Shown here piece by piece: positions 25,070-32,778 of a DNA stretch of 32,778 bases. Under the pieces are notes generated by a model. It saw only the letters and a list, made by a program, of their open reading frames with translations, was not told the origin of the DNA and made no database searches. Position numbers and translations under genes: made by a program. This stretch comes from an uncultured SAR116 cluster alpha proteobacterium (lineage in GTDB: Bacteria > Pseudomonadota > Alphaproteobacteria > Puniceispirillales > Marisalimonadaceae): contig CACNEF010000012.1 in the NCBI GenBank assembly GCA_902619485.1, positions 1-32,778 on the forward strand. The letters run 5' to 3'. Each line of letters starts with the position of its first letter. The first letter of the stretch is position 1.

Positions 25070-25630
25070 TTGAAAAAAAAAATATGTATATTTGGTGGCT
25101 CTAAATCAGGTAAAAATAGAGAGAACTTAAAATCTGCTAAAACTGTTGGTCAAATCATCGCAGAAAATAATTTTGACATTATTTTTGGTGGTGGTGAGAA
25201 TGGCATTATGGGATCAGTATCAGAAACAGCTATTAAGTATGGCTCTAAAACAACAGGTATAATTCCTAATTTTTTAGTTAAAAAAGATATACGAGATACA
25301 AAACATTCAAAAAAACATAATACTAACTTTATAATTACTGATAACATGCACCAAAGGAAACAAATGATGTACGAAAAATCAGATGCTTTCTTAATCTTAC
25401 CAGGTGGTGTGGGGACACTTGATGAATGTTTTGAGGTTTTAACTTGGTGTCAATTAAGTCAAATTGTTAACAAAAAAGTTGGTATTATCAATTTTAATAA
25501 TTTTTGGGATCCTCTTATTTCTCTAATTAATCATCTTATTAAAGAAGAATATATGGGGGAACATAATTTAAATTATTTTGAGGAATTAAAAAACATAAAT
25601 TCTTTAAAAATTTTTTTAAAAAATATTTAA
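25070..25630 (+). CDS. LOG family nucleoside 5'-monophosphate phosphoribohydrolase (TIGR00730-type)
   Basis: From TTG 25070 this is a 186-residue Rossmann-like protein, MKKKICIFGGSKSGKN. GAGG (25061-25064) lies 5 bases upstream; the longer TTG at 25055 would run through that site. The family motif PGGVGTLDE is at about 111-119, preceded by MHQRKQMMYEKSDAFLILPGG-type sequence with the substrate-binding RK, and GGGENGIMG near 38-46 binds the phosphate. Such proteins, often misannotated as lysine decarboxylases, cleave cytokinin-type or ordinary nucleotide monophosphates to base and ribose phosphate. It lies 71 bases before the unassigned 454-residue gene on the same strand. Confidence 0.88.
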   Translation: MKKKICIFGGSKSGKNRENLKSAKTVGQIIAENNFDIIFGGGENGIMGSVSETAIKYGSKTTGIIPNFLVKKDIRDTKHSKKHNTNFIITDNMHQRKQMMYEKSDAFLILPGGVGTLDECFEVLTWCQLSQIVNKKVGIINFNNFWDPLISLINHLIKEEYMGEHNLNYFEELKNINSLKIFLKNI

Positions 25631-25701
25631 ATATTTTATTAATTTATGTATGAATGATATACGATAAACTAAAAATTTTCTTAAAAAATTAAGGACTTGA
25701 A

Positions 25702-27066
25702 ATGTTAGATTTGATGAAAATAGCTGTTACTGAATCTAAAGGTGGTGACTTAGAAACTGTTCTTGGGGAACTTTACCAAAAGACCGAGGTGCGGCCAAAT
25801 GGGTATCCAAATGCAATTGTTTGGAAAGGCGGAAAACATGATGGAATTGTTAATCCAGTATGCCATTCATTAACAGACGCTTACGCATTATTGGGAACTA
25901 TTGCAGCCGCTGATGTGTTAAATCTTCCTTTTTATGCTGTTCCAATGTGGTCTCAAATGCGACATGACACAAAACTTGAAGCATTAAGCTGGTTTGGCAA
26001 TATGCAAAACACATCTATAAAATGGTCAACTGCTGGTGATGCATATGTTAATAATGAATCTGGAAATAAAGTTGTTGTAATGGGTAAGTCTGGAAATGCC
26101 CCTTTAAGAACACAAGCAGGTGTATTTTGTAACGTTCGTCCATATGGTCCAATCACAGTTGTAAGATGTATGCCATGTTTGCCTTATTCACAAGATAAAT
26201 CTAAATTTAGTGTTAATGAAAAAACTGGTATTGTACATACTGAAATGAATACTCCTGGAATTCAGATGGCTTATGCTTGCCGATTATTTTTAAAGATGAT
26301 TAATGATACAGGTAAATTAGGTAGAGTTGCTTTTAAACCAACACAAGCGATGGAAGATGGAATTAATGCGGGTATATTAATTTGGCTTCTTGAAGGAACA
26401 AAATTCACTGTTGGTCGAAAATGGGCTGTAAATGCTTACGAAGAACATAAAAAAAACATTGACAAAATAATTTCTCTTTTACCTAAAGACTTTAAGGATG
26501 GTATGCAAAATTGGTCTGGAAGAATTGAACAACATATTTCTGATACTAATTATGGACTATTAGTATGGGATATAATTAACAAACAAGAATGTATAGTATT
26601 AGCAACTGATTTAGATGGAGATAGATTGACTGATTTACTTGCTGATATATCTGATCCATTAAGAGATTTTGGCACAAAAATTCTTAATCATGTTAAGAGT
26701 AATATTGATATAGATACAGCATGGAAGTCTATGGGTTACACAACTGGTAACGGAAGAGATATGACTTCAGTAATGCATAGAATGTCTGGACCACCTATTC
26801 ATGAACAAACACTAGGATCAGCTGATGCTATGCTTTTAAGACTTCTTGATGGTGATGAAACCATGGGTGGAACAAAAAAACCTTACGACCCAAGAATTCA
26901 TTTTGTTTTAATCAGAGATGCATACTTAGATGCTAATCCTAATAACATTGAACTTAGAAATTGGTTGGATAATGTTTTAAATATATTTGATGGAATATAC
27001 GGCAGTAATAGACCTGGATTTATTGAAGGTTATAAAGCACTTAAAAATGCTATTCAGCCTTGGTGA
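25702..27066 (+). CDS. Unassigned 454-residue soluble protein
   Basis: I do not recognise this family. ATG 25702 has AAGGA 6 bases upstream, and the frame is clean and long. There is no signal peptide and no long hydrophobic helix, so it is predicted cytosolic, about 51 kDa. Its composition is richer in Gly, Trp, Met and Asp and poorer in Lys/Asn/Ile than neighbouring variable genes, suggesting strong purifying selection or high expression. Notable segments: NPVCHS (51-56), CNVRPYGPITVVRCMPCLPY (143-162) with Cys143, Cys156 and Cys159, ATDLDGDRLTDLL (301-313), and GPPIHEQTLGSADAMLLRLLDG (363-384). Grouped Cys and His could bind a metal, but this is only suggestive. There is no P-loop, Rossmann GxGxxG or helix-turn-helix I can defend. 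It converges on an aminotransferase with both stops inside one hairpin loop. Confidence 0.9.
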   Translation: MLDLMKIAVTESKGGDLETVLGELYQKTEVRPNGYPNAIVWKGGKHDGIVNPVCHSLTDAYALLGTIAAADVLNLPFYAVPMWSQMRHDTKLEALSWFGNMQNTSIKWSTAGDAYVNNESGNKVVVMGKSGNAPLRTQAGVFCNVRPYGPITVVRCMPCLPYSQDKSKFSVNEKTGIVHTEMNTPGIQMAYACRLFLKMINDTGKLGRVAFKPTQAMEDGINAGILIWLLEGTKFTVGRKWAVNAYEEHKKNIDKIISLLPKDFKDGMQNWSGRIEQHISDTNYGLLVWDIINKQECIVLATDLDGDRLTDLLADISDPLRDFGTKILNHVKSNIDIDTAWKSMGYTTGNGRDMTSVMHRMSGPPIHEQTLGSADAMLLRLLDGDETMGGTKKPYDPRIHFVLIRDAYLDANPNNIELRNWLDNVLNIFDGIYGSNRPGFIEGYKALKNAIQPW

Positions 27067-27083
27067 TTTTAATTCAAGGCTGG
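27054..27083. terminator. Hairpin shared by two convergent stop codons
   Basis: CAGCCTTG (27055-27062) and CAAGGCTG (27075-27082) form a perfect 8-bp stem, extended by one T-G wobble, around a 12-base loop. That loop contains the TGA stop of the plus gene and the TAA stop of the minus aminotransferase. Neither side has a strong T run, so it may slow or protect the 3' ends rather than act as a full intrinsic terminator. Confidence 0.55.
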
Positions 27084-28238
27084 CTCTAATCTATCCATAA
27101 TTTCATTTATGAAGCTTTGCTTGGCTGCAAAACATATTCTTAAATGACCTTCACCTGAATCTCCAAATGCAATACCTGGTGCCACCCCAACATTAGTATC
27201 AATGATTAATTTTTTTGCAAATTCTAAAGAATCTTTTATATCCTTTACTTTAAAAAAAGCATAAAATGCAGCTTCTGGCACACTGCATTCAACTCGCTTC
27301 CACTCAACTAATCTTTGAAACATTGTATCTCTAGATTTTTTTAAATTTTGACGTACTTCTTTGGTAAGAAGTTTGTAGTTTTGCAATGCTGAAATTAAAC
27401 CATTTTGAAGAAACTCCGGAACACCAGTCGTTGTTATTTGAACTAGTTTAGCTATGTGAGGCCCTAACTCTTCAGGATGTGTTATCCAACCTATTCTCCA
27501 GCCTGTCATATTGAAGCTCTTTGAAGCTGAATTGATGACTATTAATTTATCAGTAGAATTAGATAATTGAAGAAAACTTGGTGACACATCATCATTAAAC
27601 ATTATTTGATGATAAACTTCATCAGAAATTAACCAGCAACCCATTTTTCGAACATGATTAAATAGGATTTCTTGCTGTTTTTTTGACATTACCCATCCTG
27701 TTGGATTTCCAGGACTATTAACAAAAACCATTTTTGTTTTATGCGTAATCGTGTTCAATAGTTTATCAAAATCTAATATCCATTTACTATCTTTTAATCT
27801 TAATGAAACTTCTTTTATATTACCTTTCTTTAATAAAACTGATGACCTTATGTTAGGCCATACAGGACCAACCATTACAACTTCATCGCCATCACTGATA
27901 ATTAAATCACAAATCAACCTAAGTCCCATCATTCCACCTGTGACAACACTATGATTTTCAGGCTTCGTATTGATGTTAAAAACTTCATTCATATATTTTG
28001 AAATTTTTGATCGTAATTGAGGTATGCCGTTTTGATATGTATAAAATGTTTTTCCTTGATTTAAAGCTTCAATAGTTTTGTTATTAATTAAATTACTTGT
28101 AGATGTATCACCTTCCCCAAACCAAGCAGGATAGATATAATTTCCACTTTCTAATTGGTATTTTCTTCCAAAATTTGCAATTTGCATAATTGCAGTTTCT
28201 TTGAAAGAAATTATTTCTTTATTTAAATTTTCTAACAA
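27069..28238 (-). CDS. Class I/II PLP-dependent aminotransferase
   Basis: A 389-residue fold-type I transaminase, distinct from the one at 12565. The N-terminal part has AWFGEGDTSTSNLI (38-51) in the place of the GxPDF arm, NSPGNPTGW (174-182), DEVYHQI (206-212), Schiff-base Lys240 in NSASKSFNMTGWRIGW, and a carboxylate-binding Arg in HLRICFAA near the C-terminus. The WFGE-type arm marks a separate subgroup whose donor I cannot name. The start is TTG 28238, eight bases beyond the alaS stop; the next Met (residue 18) would cut away helix sequence that relatives keep. Only weak GAGA lies upstream, so translation is probably coupled to alaS. Confidence 0.85.
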   Translation of the reverse strand: MLENLNKEIISFKETAIMQIANFGRKYQLESGNYIYPAWFGEGDTSTSNLINNKTIEALNQGKTFYTYQNGIPQLRSKISKYMNEVFNINTKPENHSVVTGGMMGLRLICDLIISDGDEVVMVGPVWPNIRSSVLLKKGNIKEVSLRLKDSKWILDFDKLLNTITHKTKMVFVNSPGNPTGWVMSKKQQEILFNHVRKMGCWLISDEVYHQIMFNDDVSPSFLQLSNSTDKLIVINSASKSFNMTGWRIGWITHPEELGPHIAKLVQITTTGVPEFLQNGLISALQNYKLLTKEVRQNLKKSRDTMFQRLVEWKRVECSVPEAAFYAFFKVKDIKDSLEFAKKLIIDTNVGVAPGIAFGDSGEGHLRICFAAKQSFINEIMDRLEPALN

Positions 28239-28246
28239 TATATTCT

Positions 28247-30919
28247 CTAAATGTTATGTTTAATGTAATCTCTTATCTTATTAATAGCTTTTAGACTATT
28301 TTTTGGATCTGATCCTCCAGATTGAGCCATATCCGGTCTTCCACCACCTCCTTTACCTCCTAAAATTACTGAAACTTCATTTACCATTTCTACTGCACTA
28401 AATTTAGAAGTGAGTGATTTATCTACAGCAACGACTATAGAGGCTTTATTATCAATTTTACTAATTAAACTAACAATATTTGAATTATTATTTTTGATAA
28501 AATTTTCGGCGTTAGGCTTTAACTCTTTAACTATTAAATCATCATATATTCTATACTCAAATACTATTCCATTTATTGTTTCTTTAGTTGTATTATTATC
28601 ATAATGAAGATGTGATTTATTTTTAAGAAGTTTTAATTCTTTGTTAATTTTTTGGTTTTCTGAGACTAATTGTTCAATTTTTTTTGTTACTTGAGTACTA
28701 TTTGTTTTTAGAAAGGAAGATATATATCTAATTTTATCTAACTCATTGTTAAAATAGTTTATTGCAGCCATATTTGTTAAAGCTTCAATTCTACGCACTC
28801 CAGATGAAACACCAGTCTCTGATAATATTTTAAAGGTTGAAATTTCTGAAGTATTTTTTACGTGTGTACCTCCACATAATTCAACTGACCAAGCCTCTCT
28901 TTCGTAATCTATACTTTTTCCAATTGATACTACTCTGACTTCATCTCCATATTTTTCTCCAAATAGAGCTAAAGCTCCTTTTTCAATAGCCTTATCGGGA
29001 GACATAACTTTAGTGATAACTTCATCGTTACAAAATATTCTATAATTTACTTCATCTTCAATTTCTCTAATTAAATCTGAAGAAATTGGTTTTTGATGAC
29101 TAAAATCAAATCTGAGTTTTTCATTAGTAACCAATGAACCTTTTTGAGCAACATGCAAACCTAATTTTTGTCTTAATGCTTCATGAAGAAGATGAGTTGC
29201 TGAATGATGTGAACAAATTTGTTTTCTGAAATCTAAATCTATTACTTGGTTGATTATATCACCAACAGTGATTTTTCCTGATACAGTTTCTATTGTTGAA
29301 ACATATATAATTTTACCATTTCCAACAGTAATTTTTTTTGAATTTAAAATATTAGCCTTAAAATTTTTTCCTATGATAACCCCTTTATCAGATATCTGGC
29401 CGCCAGATTCAGCATAAAAAATTGTCTCATTGCATATAATATCAACTCTTTCATTTGCTAAAACATTATCATAAACTTTATTATTTTTTATAATTAAATC
29501 AATTTTAGTTTCAAAAGTATTTTGATCATATCCTCTAAAGTTAGTAGGTGGTAAATCTAATAATAATTTTAAAATATCTTGATTATAAGCATCATCACCC
29601 GAACCTGACCAAGCCTGTCTTGCTTTAATTTTTTGTTCATTCATAGATTTTTCAAAACCCTGGTGATCAACCTTCCACCCATATGATTTTAAAACATCTT
29701 CTGTTAAATCTAATGGAAATCCATAGGTGTCATATAATTCAAAAGCTTTTTGACCTGAAAGCACGCCTGGAGAAACTTTCTTGTCTATTTCATTCATTAA
29801 TAAACTCATACCTCTATCAAGTGTGTCTTTGAATTTAATTTCTTCATCCTTTATTGTGTTTTCTATAGTCAATTTTTGAGTAACTAATTCTGGAAAAGCA
29901 TCACCCATTTGTTCAATTAAAGATCTAACTAACTTGAATATCACTGGATCACTTGCGCCTAATAAATGTGTGTGGCGCATTGCTCTTCTCATAATTCTTC
30001 TTAGGACATATCCTCGGCCCTCATTGCTGGGTAAAACTCCCTCAGCAATTAAAAAAGAAATTGATCTTAAATGATCCGCTACTACTCTATGAGATACAAT
30101 ATTATCTTTTGTTTTTTCTACACCAGTTACTAGTGAAGAAGCCTCAACTAGATCCTTCATCATATCTGTCTCATAATTATTATGAGTGTTTTGCAGAACG
30201 GCTGATATTCTTTCTAAACCCATTCCAGTATCAATACTTGGCTTAGGTAAATTAACTCTTTCATTTTTAGAAATTTGTTCAAATTGCATAAAAACTAAAT
30301 TCCAAATTTCAATAAATCTATCTCCATCTTCATTTTTAGAGCCAGGAGGTCCACCTTCAATCAAGGGACCATGATCATAAAATATTTCTGAGCAAGGACC
30401 ACAAGGACCTGTATCACCCATACTCCAATAATTATCACTGGTAGTAATTTTGATTATTTTTTTATCACTTAATCCAGAAATTTTTTTCCATAAATTTTCA
30501 GCCTCTCTATCATCATGAAAAATTGTAACTAGCAATTTTTCTTTTGGAAGTTCATACTCTTTTGTTAACAATTCCCAAGCTTGAAATATTGCTTTTTCTT
30601 TGAAATAATCTCCAAATGAAAAGTTACCTAACATTTCAAAAAATGTATGATGTCTAGCCGTTCTACCTACATTTTCAAGATCATTATGCTTTCCACCGGC
30701 ACGTAGACACTTTTGCGAACTTACAGCTCTATTGAAGTCGGTTGTTTCTAAACCAGTAAAAACATTTTTAAACTGTACCATACCAGCATTTGTAAAAAGA
30801 AGAGTAGGATCATTGTTTGGTACAAGATTACTTGATGTTATAACCTCATGATCATTTTTACTAAAATAATTTATGAACTTAGAACGAATTGCATTTACTG
30901 AATTTTTGGTCTTATTCAT
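28247..30919 (-). CDS. alaS: Alanyl-tRNA synthetase
   Basis: An 890-residue class II synthetase that charges tRNA-Ala and edits mischarged Ser and Gly. The catalytic domain begins near residue 8 with RSKFINYFSKNDHEV and includes PNNDPTLLFTNAGMVQFKNVF and GDTGPCGPCSEIFYDHGP. The editing domain has the zinc motifs HHSATHLLH (about 567-575) and CGGTH (Cys about 680, His about 684). The C-Ala domain ends with the glycine-rich GGKGGGGRPDMAQSGG. Length is close to the bacterial norm (about 875). It follows recA by 70 bases, an order common in alphaproteobacteria. The leader holds a long inverted repeat that overlaps the start codon. Confidence 0.98.
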   Translation of the reverse strand: MNKTKNSVNAIRSKFINYFSKNDHEVITSSNLVPNNDPTLLFTNAGMVQFKNVFTGLETTDFNRAVSSQKCLRAGGKHNDLENVGRTARHHTFFEMLGNFSFGDYFKEKAIFQAWELLTKEYELPKEKLLVTIFHDDREAENLWKKISGLSDKKIIKITTSDNYWSMGDTGPCGPCSEIFYDHGPLIEGGPPGSKNEDGDRFIEIWNLVFMQFEQISKNERVNLPKPSIDTGMGLERISAVLQNTHNNYETDMMKDLVEASSLVTGVEKTKDNIVSHRVVADHLRSISFLIAEGVLPSNEGRGYVLRRIMRRAMRHTHLLGASDPVIFKLVRSLIEQMGDAFPELVTQKLTIENTIKDEEIKFKDTLDRGMSLLMNEIDKKVSPGVLSGQKAFELYDTYGFPLDLTEDVLKSYGWKVDHQGFEKSMNEQKIKARQAWSGSGDDAYNQDILKLLLDLPPTNFRGYDQNTFETKIDLIIKNNKVYDNVLANERVDIICNETIFYAESGGQISDKGVIIGKNFKANILNSKKITVGNGKIIYVSTIETVSGKITVGDIINQVIDLDFRKQICSHHSATHLLHEALRQKLGLHVAQKGSLVTNEKLRFDFSHQKPISSDLIREIEDEVNYRIFCNDEVITKVMSPDKAIEKGALALFGEKYGDEVRVVSIGKSIDYEREAWSVELCGGTHVKNTSEISTFKILSETGVSSGVRRIEALTNMAAINYFNNELDKIRYISSFLKTNSTQVTKKIEQLVSENQKINKELKLLKNKSHLHYDNNTTKETINGIVFEYRIYDDLIVKELKPNAENFIKNNNSNIVSLISKIDNKASIVVAVDKSLTSKFSAVEMVNEVSVILGGKGGGGRPDMAQSGGSDPKNSLKAINKIRDYIKHNI

Positions 30920-30970
30920 TTGTTAAACTAGCTTATTATCTACATCTCTTGATAACATCAATTTAACAAA
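30919..30970 (-). promoter_or_regulatory. Inverted repeat in the alaS leader
   Basis: TTTGTTAAA (30919-30927) and TTTAACAAA (30962-30970) form a perfect 9-bp inverted repeat spanning most of the recA-alaS gap, and its left arm touches the alaS start codon. A small palindrome TTGAT-AAC-ATCAA (30949-30961) lies next to the right arm. It could be an operator, or an RNA hairpin that masks the start. In an AT-rich genome chance remains possible. Confidence 0.4.
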
Positions 30971-30989
30971 ATACAAAACTTCAATAAAA

Positions 30990-32060
30990 TTATTTTTCTT
31001 CTTCAGGAATTTGTTGCTCTGGATTCATTAAAATTTCCTCAACCAAGACTGTGTTTCCTTTAATTTTATCCTCTATTTCTAGAGCTATTTCAGAATTTTC
31101 ATTAAGAAAGTTTTTAACGTTTTCTCTACCTTGACCAATCCTTTGATCGTTATAAGAAAACCATGACCCAGATTTTTCAATTATGTCTGCAGATACTCCT
31201 AGATCTATAATCTCACCATTCTTAGAAATACCTTCACCATACATAATATCAAATTCAACTGTCCTAAATGGAGGTGCAACCTTATTTTTTACAACTTTAA
31301 CTCTAGTTTGATTCCCTATTATATCATCTTTATCTTTAATTGCTCCTATTCTTCTTATATCCAATCTAACAGATGCATAAAACTTAAGAGCATTTCCACC
31401 TGAAGTTGTTTCTGGGTTACCAAACATAATTCCTATTTTTTGTCTAATCTGATTAATAAATATTACTAAACAATTGGACTTAGAAATTGACGAAGTTAAC
31501 TTTCTCAAAGCTTGACTCATCAATCTAGCCTGTAAACCCATATGACTGTCACCCATGTCTCCTTCTAGTTCAGCTCTAGGAACTAGTGCTGCTACAGAAT
31601 CAACTACTAAAACAGATACAGCCCCTGATCTAACTAATGTATCAGCAATTTCCAATGCCTGTTCTCCTGCATCAGGTTGAGAAATTAATAAATCATCAAT
31701 ATTAACTCCTAATTTTTTTGCATAAACTGGATCAAGAGCATGTTCTGCGTCTACAAACGCACAAGTTCCTCCTGTTTTTTGCGCTTCTGCTACAACATGC
31801 AATGCTAGCGTTGTTTTACCTGAACTTTCAGGACCATAAATTTCTACAATTCTTCCTTTAGGTAAACCACCTATACCAAGAGCTATATCTAGGCCTAGTG
31901 AACCGGTAGATATAGCTTGCACATCTAAATTTTCTCCAGATGTACCTAACTTCATAACAGAGCCTTTACCAAAAGCCTTTTCTATCTGTCCTATCGCAGA
32001 CTCTAAAGCTATATTTCTATCTTTATCTTGATTTGACATTTTAATAACCTCAGCACTCAT
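30990..32060 (-). CDS. recA: Recombinase RecA
   Basis: A 356-residue strand-exchange ATPase for homologous recombination and co-protease for LexA cleavage. Walker [10 protein letters not shown] is at 76-84, [15 protein letters not shown] is the Walker B region, [35 protein letters not shown]-type sequence carries loop L2, and the short acidic C-terminal tail ends [14 protein letters not shown] 32060 has AAGGAG 7 bases upstream. A second in-frame ATG (32039) with GAGG 8 bases upstream gives [13 protein letters not shown], so both starts look usable. Upstream are a GTTC-N7-GTTC LexA box and a sigma70 promoter with a perfect TTGACA, so SOS control is expected. alaS follows. Confidence 0.98.
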   Translation of the reverse strand: MSAEVIKMSNQDKDRNIALESAIGQIEKAFGKGSVMKLGTSGENLDVQAISTGSLGLDIALGIGGLPKGRIVEIYGPESSGKTTLALHVVAEAQKTGGTCAFVDAEHALDPVYAKKLGVNIDDLLISQPDAGEQALEIADTLVRSGAVSVLVVDSVAALVPRAELEGDMGDSHMGLQARLMSQALRKLTSSISKSNCLVIFINQIRQKIGIMFGNPETTSGGNALKFYASVRLDIRRIGAIKDKDDIIGNQTRVKVVKNKVAPPFRTVEFDIMYGEGISKNGEIIDLGVSADIIEKSGSWFSYNDQRIGQGRENVKNFLNENSEIALEIEDKIKGNTVLVEEILMNPEQQIPEEEK

Positions 32061-32117
32061 TCTCTATCTCCTTACTGACATACGATTACAATTCTTTCAA
32101 CTAATAAATATTACACG

Positions 32118-32146
32118 AGAATATTCACTTTTTGTTCTTTTGTCAA
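32118..32146 (-). promoter_or_regulatory. Sigma70-type promoter of recA
   Basis: On the minus strand a consensus TTGACA (32146-32141) is followed, after 17 bases, by TATTCT (32123-32118), matching four of six -10 positions. Transcription would start near 32110, giving a leader of about 50 bases before recA ATG 32060. The LexA box lies five bases upstream of the -35. Confidence 0.7.
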
Positions 32147-32151
32147 CAAAT

Positions 32152-32166
32152 GTTCTTATTTTGTTC
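32152..32166. promoter_or_regulatory. LexA (SOS) box of the alphaproteobacterial type
   Basis: GTTC (32152-32155), seven bases, GTTC (32163-32166): an exact GTTC-N7-GTTC direct repeat, the known alphaproteobacterial LexA operator. A third GTTC (32134-32137) lies inside the recA promoter spacer. It sits between the dksA stop and recA, directly next to the recA -35 element. Confidence 0.85.
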
Positions 32167-32198
32167 TTGTTTTATGAATATTTAAATTTTGCAAGAAA

Positions 32199-32693
32199 TT
32201 ATTCGTCTTTATGGATTTTTTCCATTTTTTCATGTCGTTCTTGTGCATCAACACTTAGTGATGCAATTGGCCTTGCTTTCAAACGACCTAGTCCAATCGG
32301 CTCACCTGTTTCTTCACAATATCCGTATGTTTTTAAGTCTATTCTTCTTAATGCAGCGTCAATTTTGCTAATAAGTTTTCTTTCTCTATCTCTAGTTCGT
32401 AACTGAATAGATGCATCTGATTCTACTTGGGCTCTATCAGCCATATCAGGTCTTTGCAAACCTTCAGCAGATAAAGTACCCTTTGTATCTGTAGCCTCTT
32501 CAAGCAACTCTGATTTCCAATTAAGTAATTTTTGTCTAAAGTACTCTAGCTGGTTGTCATTCATAAACTCTTCATCAACAGAAGGAATATAGTCTTCCGG
32601 AAGAATTATTCTATTTCCAAGTAAACCACCTCGATCAGCACCATTTTCAAAATTTTCTTCTTTTATTTCTAGTATTTTTTTTGATGAACTCAC
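32199..32693 (-). CDS. dksA: RNA polymerase-binding transcription factor DksA
   Basis: A 164-residue secondary-channel factor that, with ppGpp, resets rRNA and amino-acid promoters. The coiled-coil tip motif DxxDxA is present as DMADRA (83-88), after NDNQLEYFRQKLLNWKSELL. The zinc-finger region YGYCEETGEPIGLGRLKARPIASLSVDAQ (124-151) keeps the fold's sequence, but only Cys126 of the four zinc cysteines remains: CEET replaces CxxC and SVDA replaces the second CxxC. The N-terminal extension (about 30 residues) is usual for alphaproteobacterial forms. The start is GTG 32693 with only a weak AGAAAG upstream. dksA precedes recA by 139 bases on the same strand. Confidence 0.95.
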   Translation of the reverse strand: MSSSKKILEIKEENFENGADRGGLLGNRIILPEDYIPSVDEEFMNDNQLEYFRQKLLNWKSELLEEATDTKGTLSAEGLQRPDMADRAQVESDASIQLRTRDRERKLISKIDAALRRIDLKTYGYCEETGEPIGLGRLKARPIASLSVDAQERHEKMEKIHKDE

Positions 32694-32724
32694 TTTTAGA
32701 CTTTCTGGTAATTAAATTATGACT

Positions 32725-32752
32725 GTTATATAAAAACTTTTAAAAAGTTCAA
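32725..32752 (-). promoter_or_regulatory. Possible sigma70 promoter of dksA
   Basis: Minus strand TTGAAC (32752-32747), 16-base spacer, TATAAC (32730-32725), about 30 bases before the GTG start of dksA. The match is four of six and five of six. The spacer region also contains the palindrome AACTTTT-A-AAAAGTT. AT-rich background makes this tentative. The last 85 bases of the window show no other gene. Confidence 0.4.
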
Positions 32753-32778
32753 GTACGAAAATGTAATTTAAATTTTTG

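Noticed and set aside
25631-25690. Palindromic A/T tract after the LOG gene as a terminator
   Set aside because: Low-complexity A/T without a GC stem; not supportable.

Overview
The window looks like a stretch of chromosome from a free-living, probably marine, alphaproteobacterium with a very AT-rich, compact genome (about 30% GC by eye). The alphaproteobacterial placement rests on several independent marks: a GcrA-type cell-cycle regulator, the tig-clpP-clpX-lon-hup order with a tRNA-Leu before tig and a tRNA-Val beyond hup, recA followed by alaS, a GTTC-N7-GTTC LexA box at recA, and a DksA of the low-cysteine type. Intergenic gaps are short and UGA is used as a stop. I saw no transposase, phage gene, CRISPR array or toxin-antitoxin pair. 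Genus cannot be fixed from the sequence.

Layout. 1-2650 (minus): a cobalamin riboswitch, a TonB-dependent receptor and a truncated integral-membrane protein of the DUF6580 type, probably one B12-controlled uptake operon. 2712-5059: an epimerase-like SDR and ferredoxin-NADP reductase facing an atypical SDR. 5156-6143: tRNA-Val, a small methyltransferase and HU. 6249-12453 (minus): lon, clpX, clpP and tig, then tRNA-Leu and tRNA-His; this is the protein quality-control block. 12565-19032 (plus): an aminotransferase, glnB-glnA (nitrogen sensing and assimilation), parE and a DEAD-box helicase. 19039-24976 (minus): pepN, gcrA, a shikimate-dehydrogenase-like enzyme, msrB, a CDP-alcohol phosphatidyltransferase and a LysM protein. 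25070-27066 (plus): a LOG-family nucleotide hydrolase and a 454-residue protein I cannot assign. 27069-32693 (minus): a second aminotransferase, alaS, recA with an SOS promoter, and dksA.

Most of the window is housekeeping. The parts that stand out are the riboswitch-receptor-DUF6580 locus, the unassigned 454-residue protein, a shikimate-dehydrogenase homologue with a rebuilt substrate pocket, terminators or hairpins written into the ends of convergent genes (5821-5847 and 27054-27083), and the regulatory leaders of recA and alaS. Several starts were moved to TTG, GTG or internal ATG codons on Shine-Dalgarno and family-alignment grounds: lon, glnB, glnA, the DEAD-box helicase and the LOG protein.
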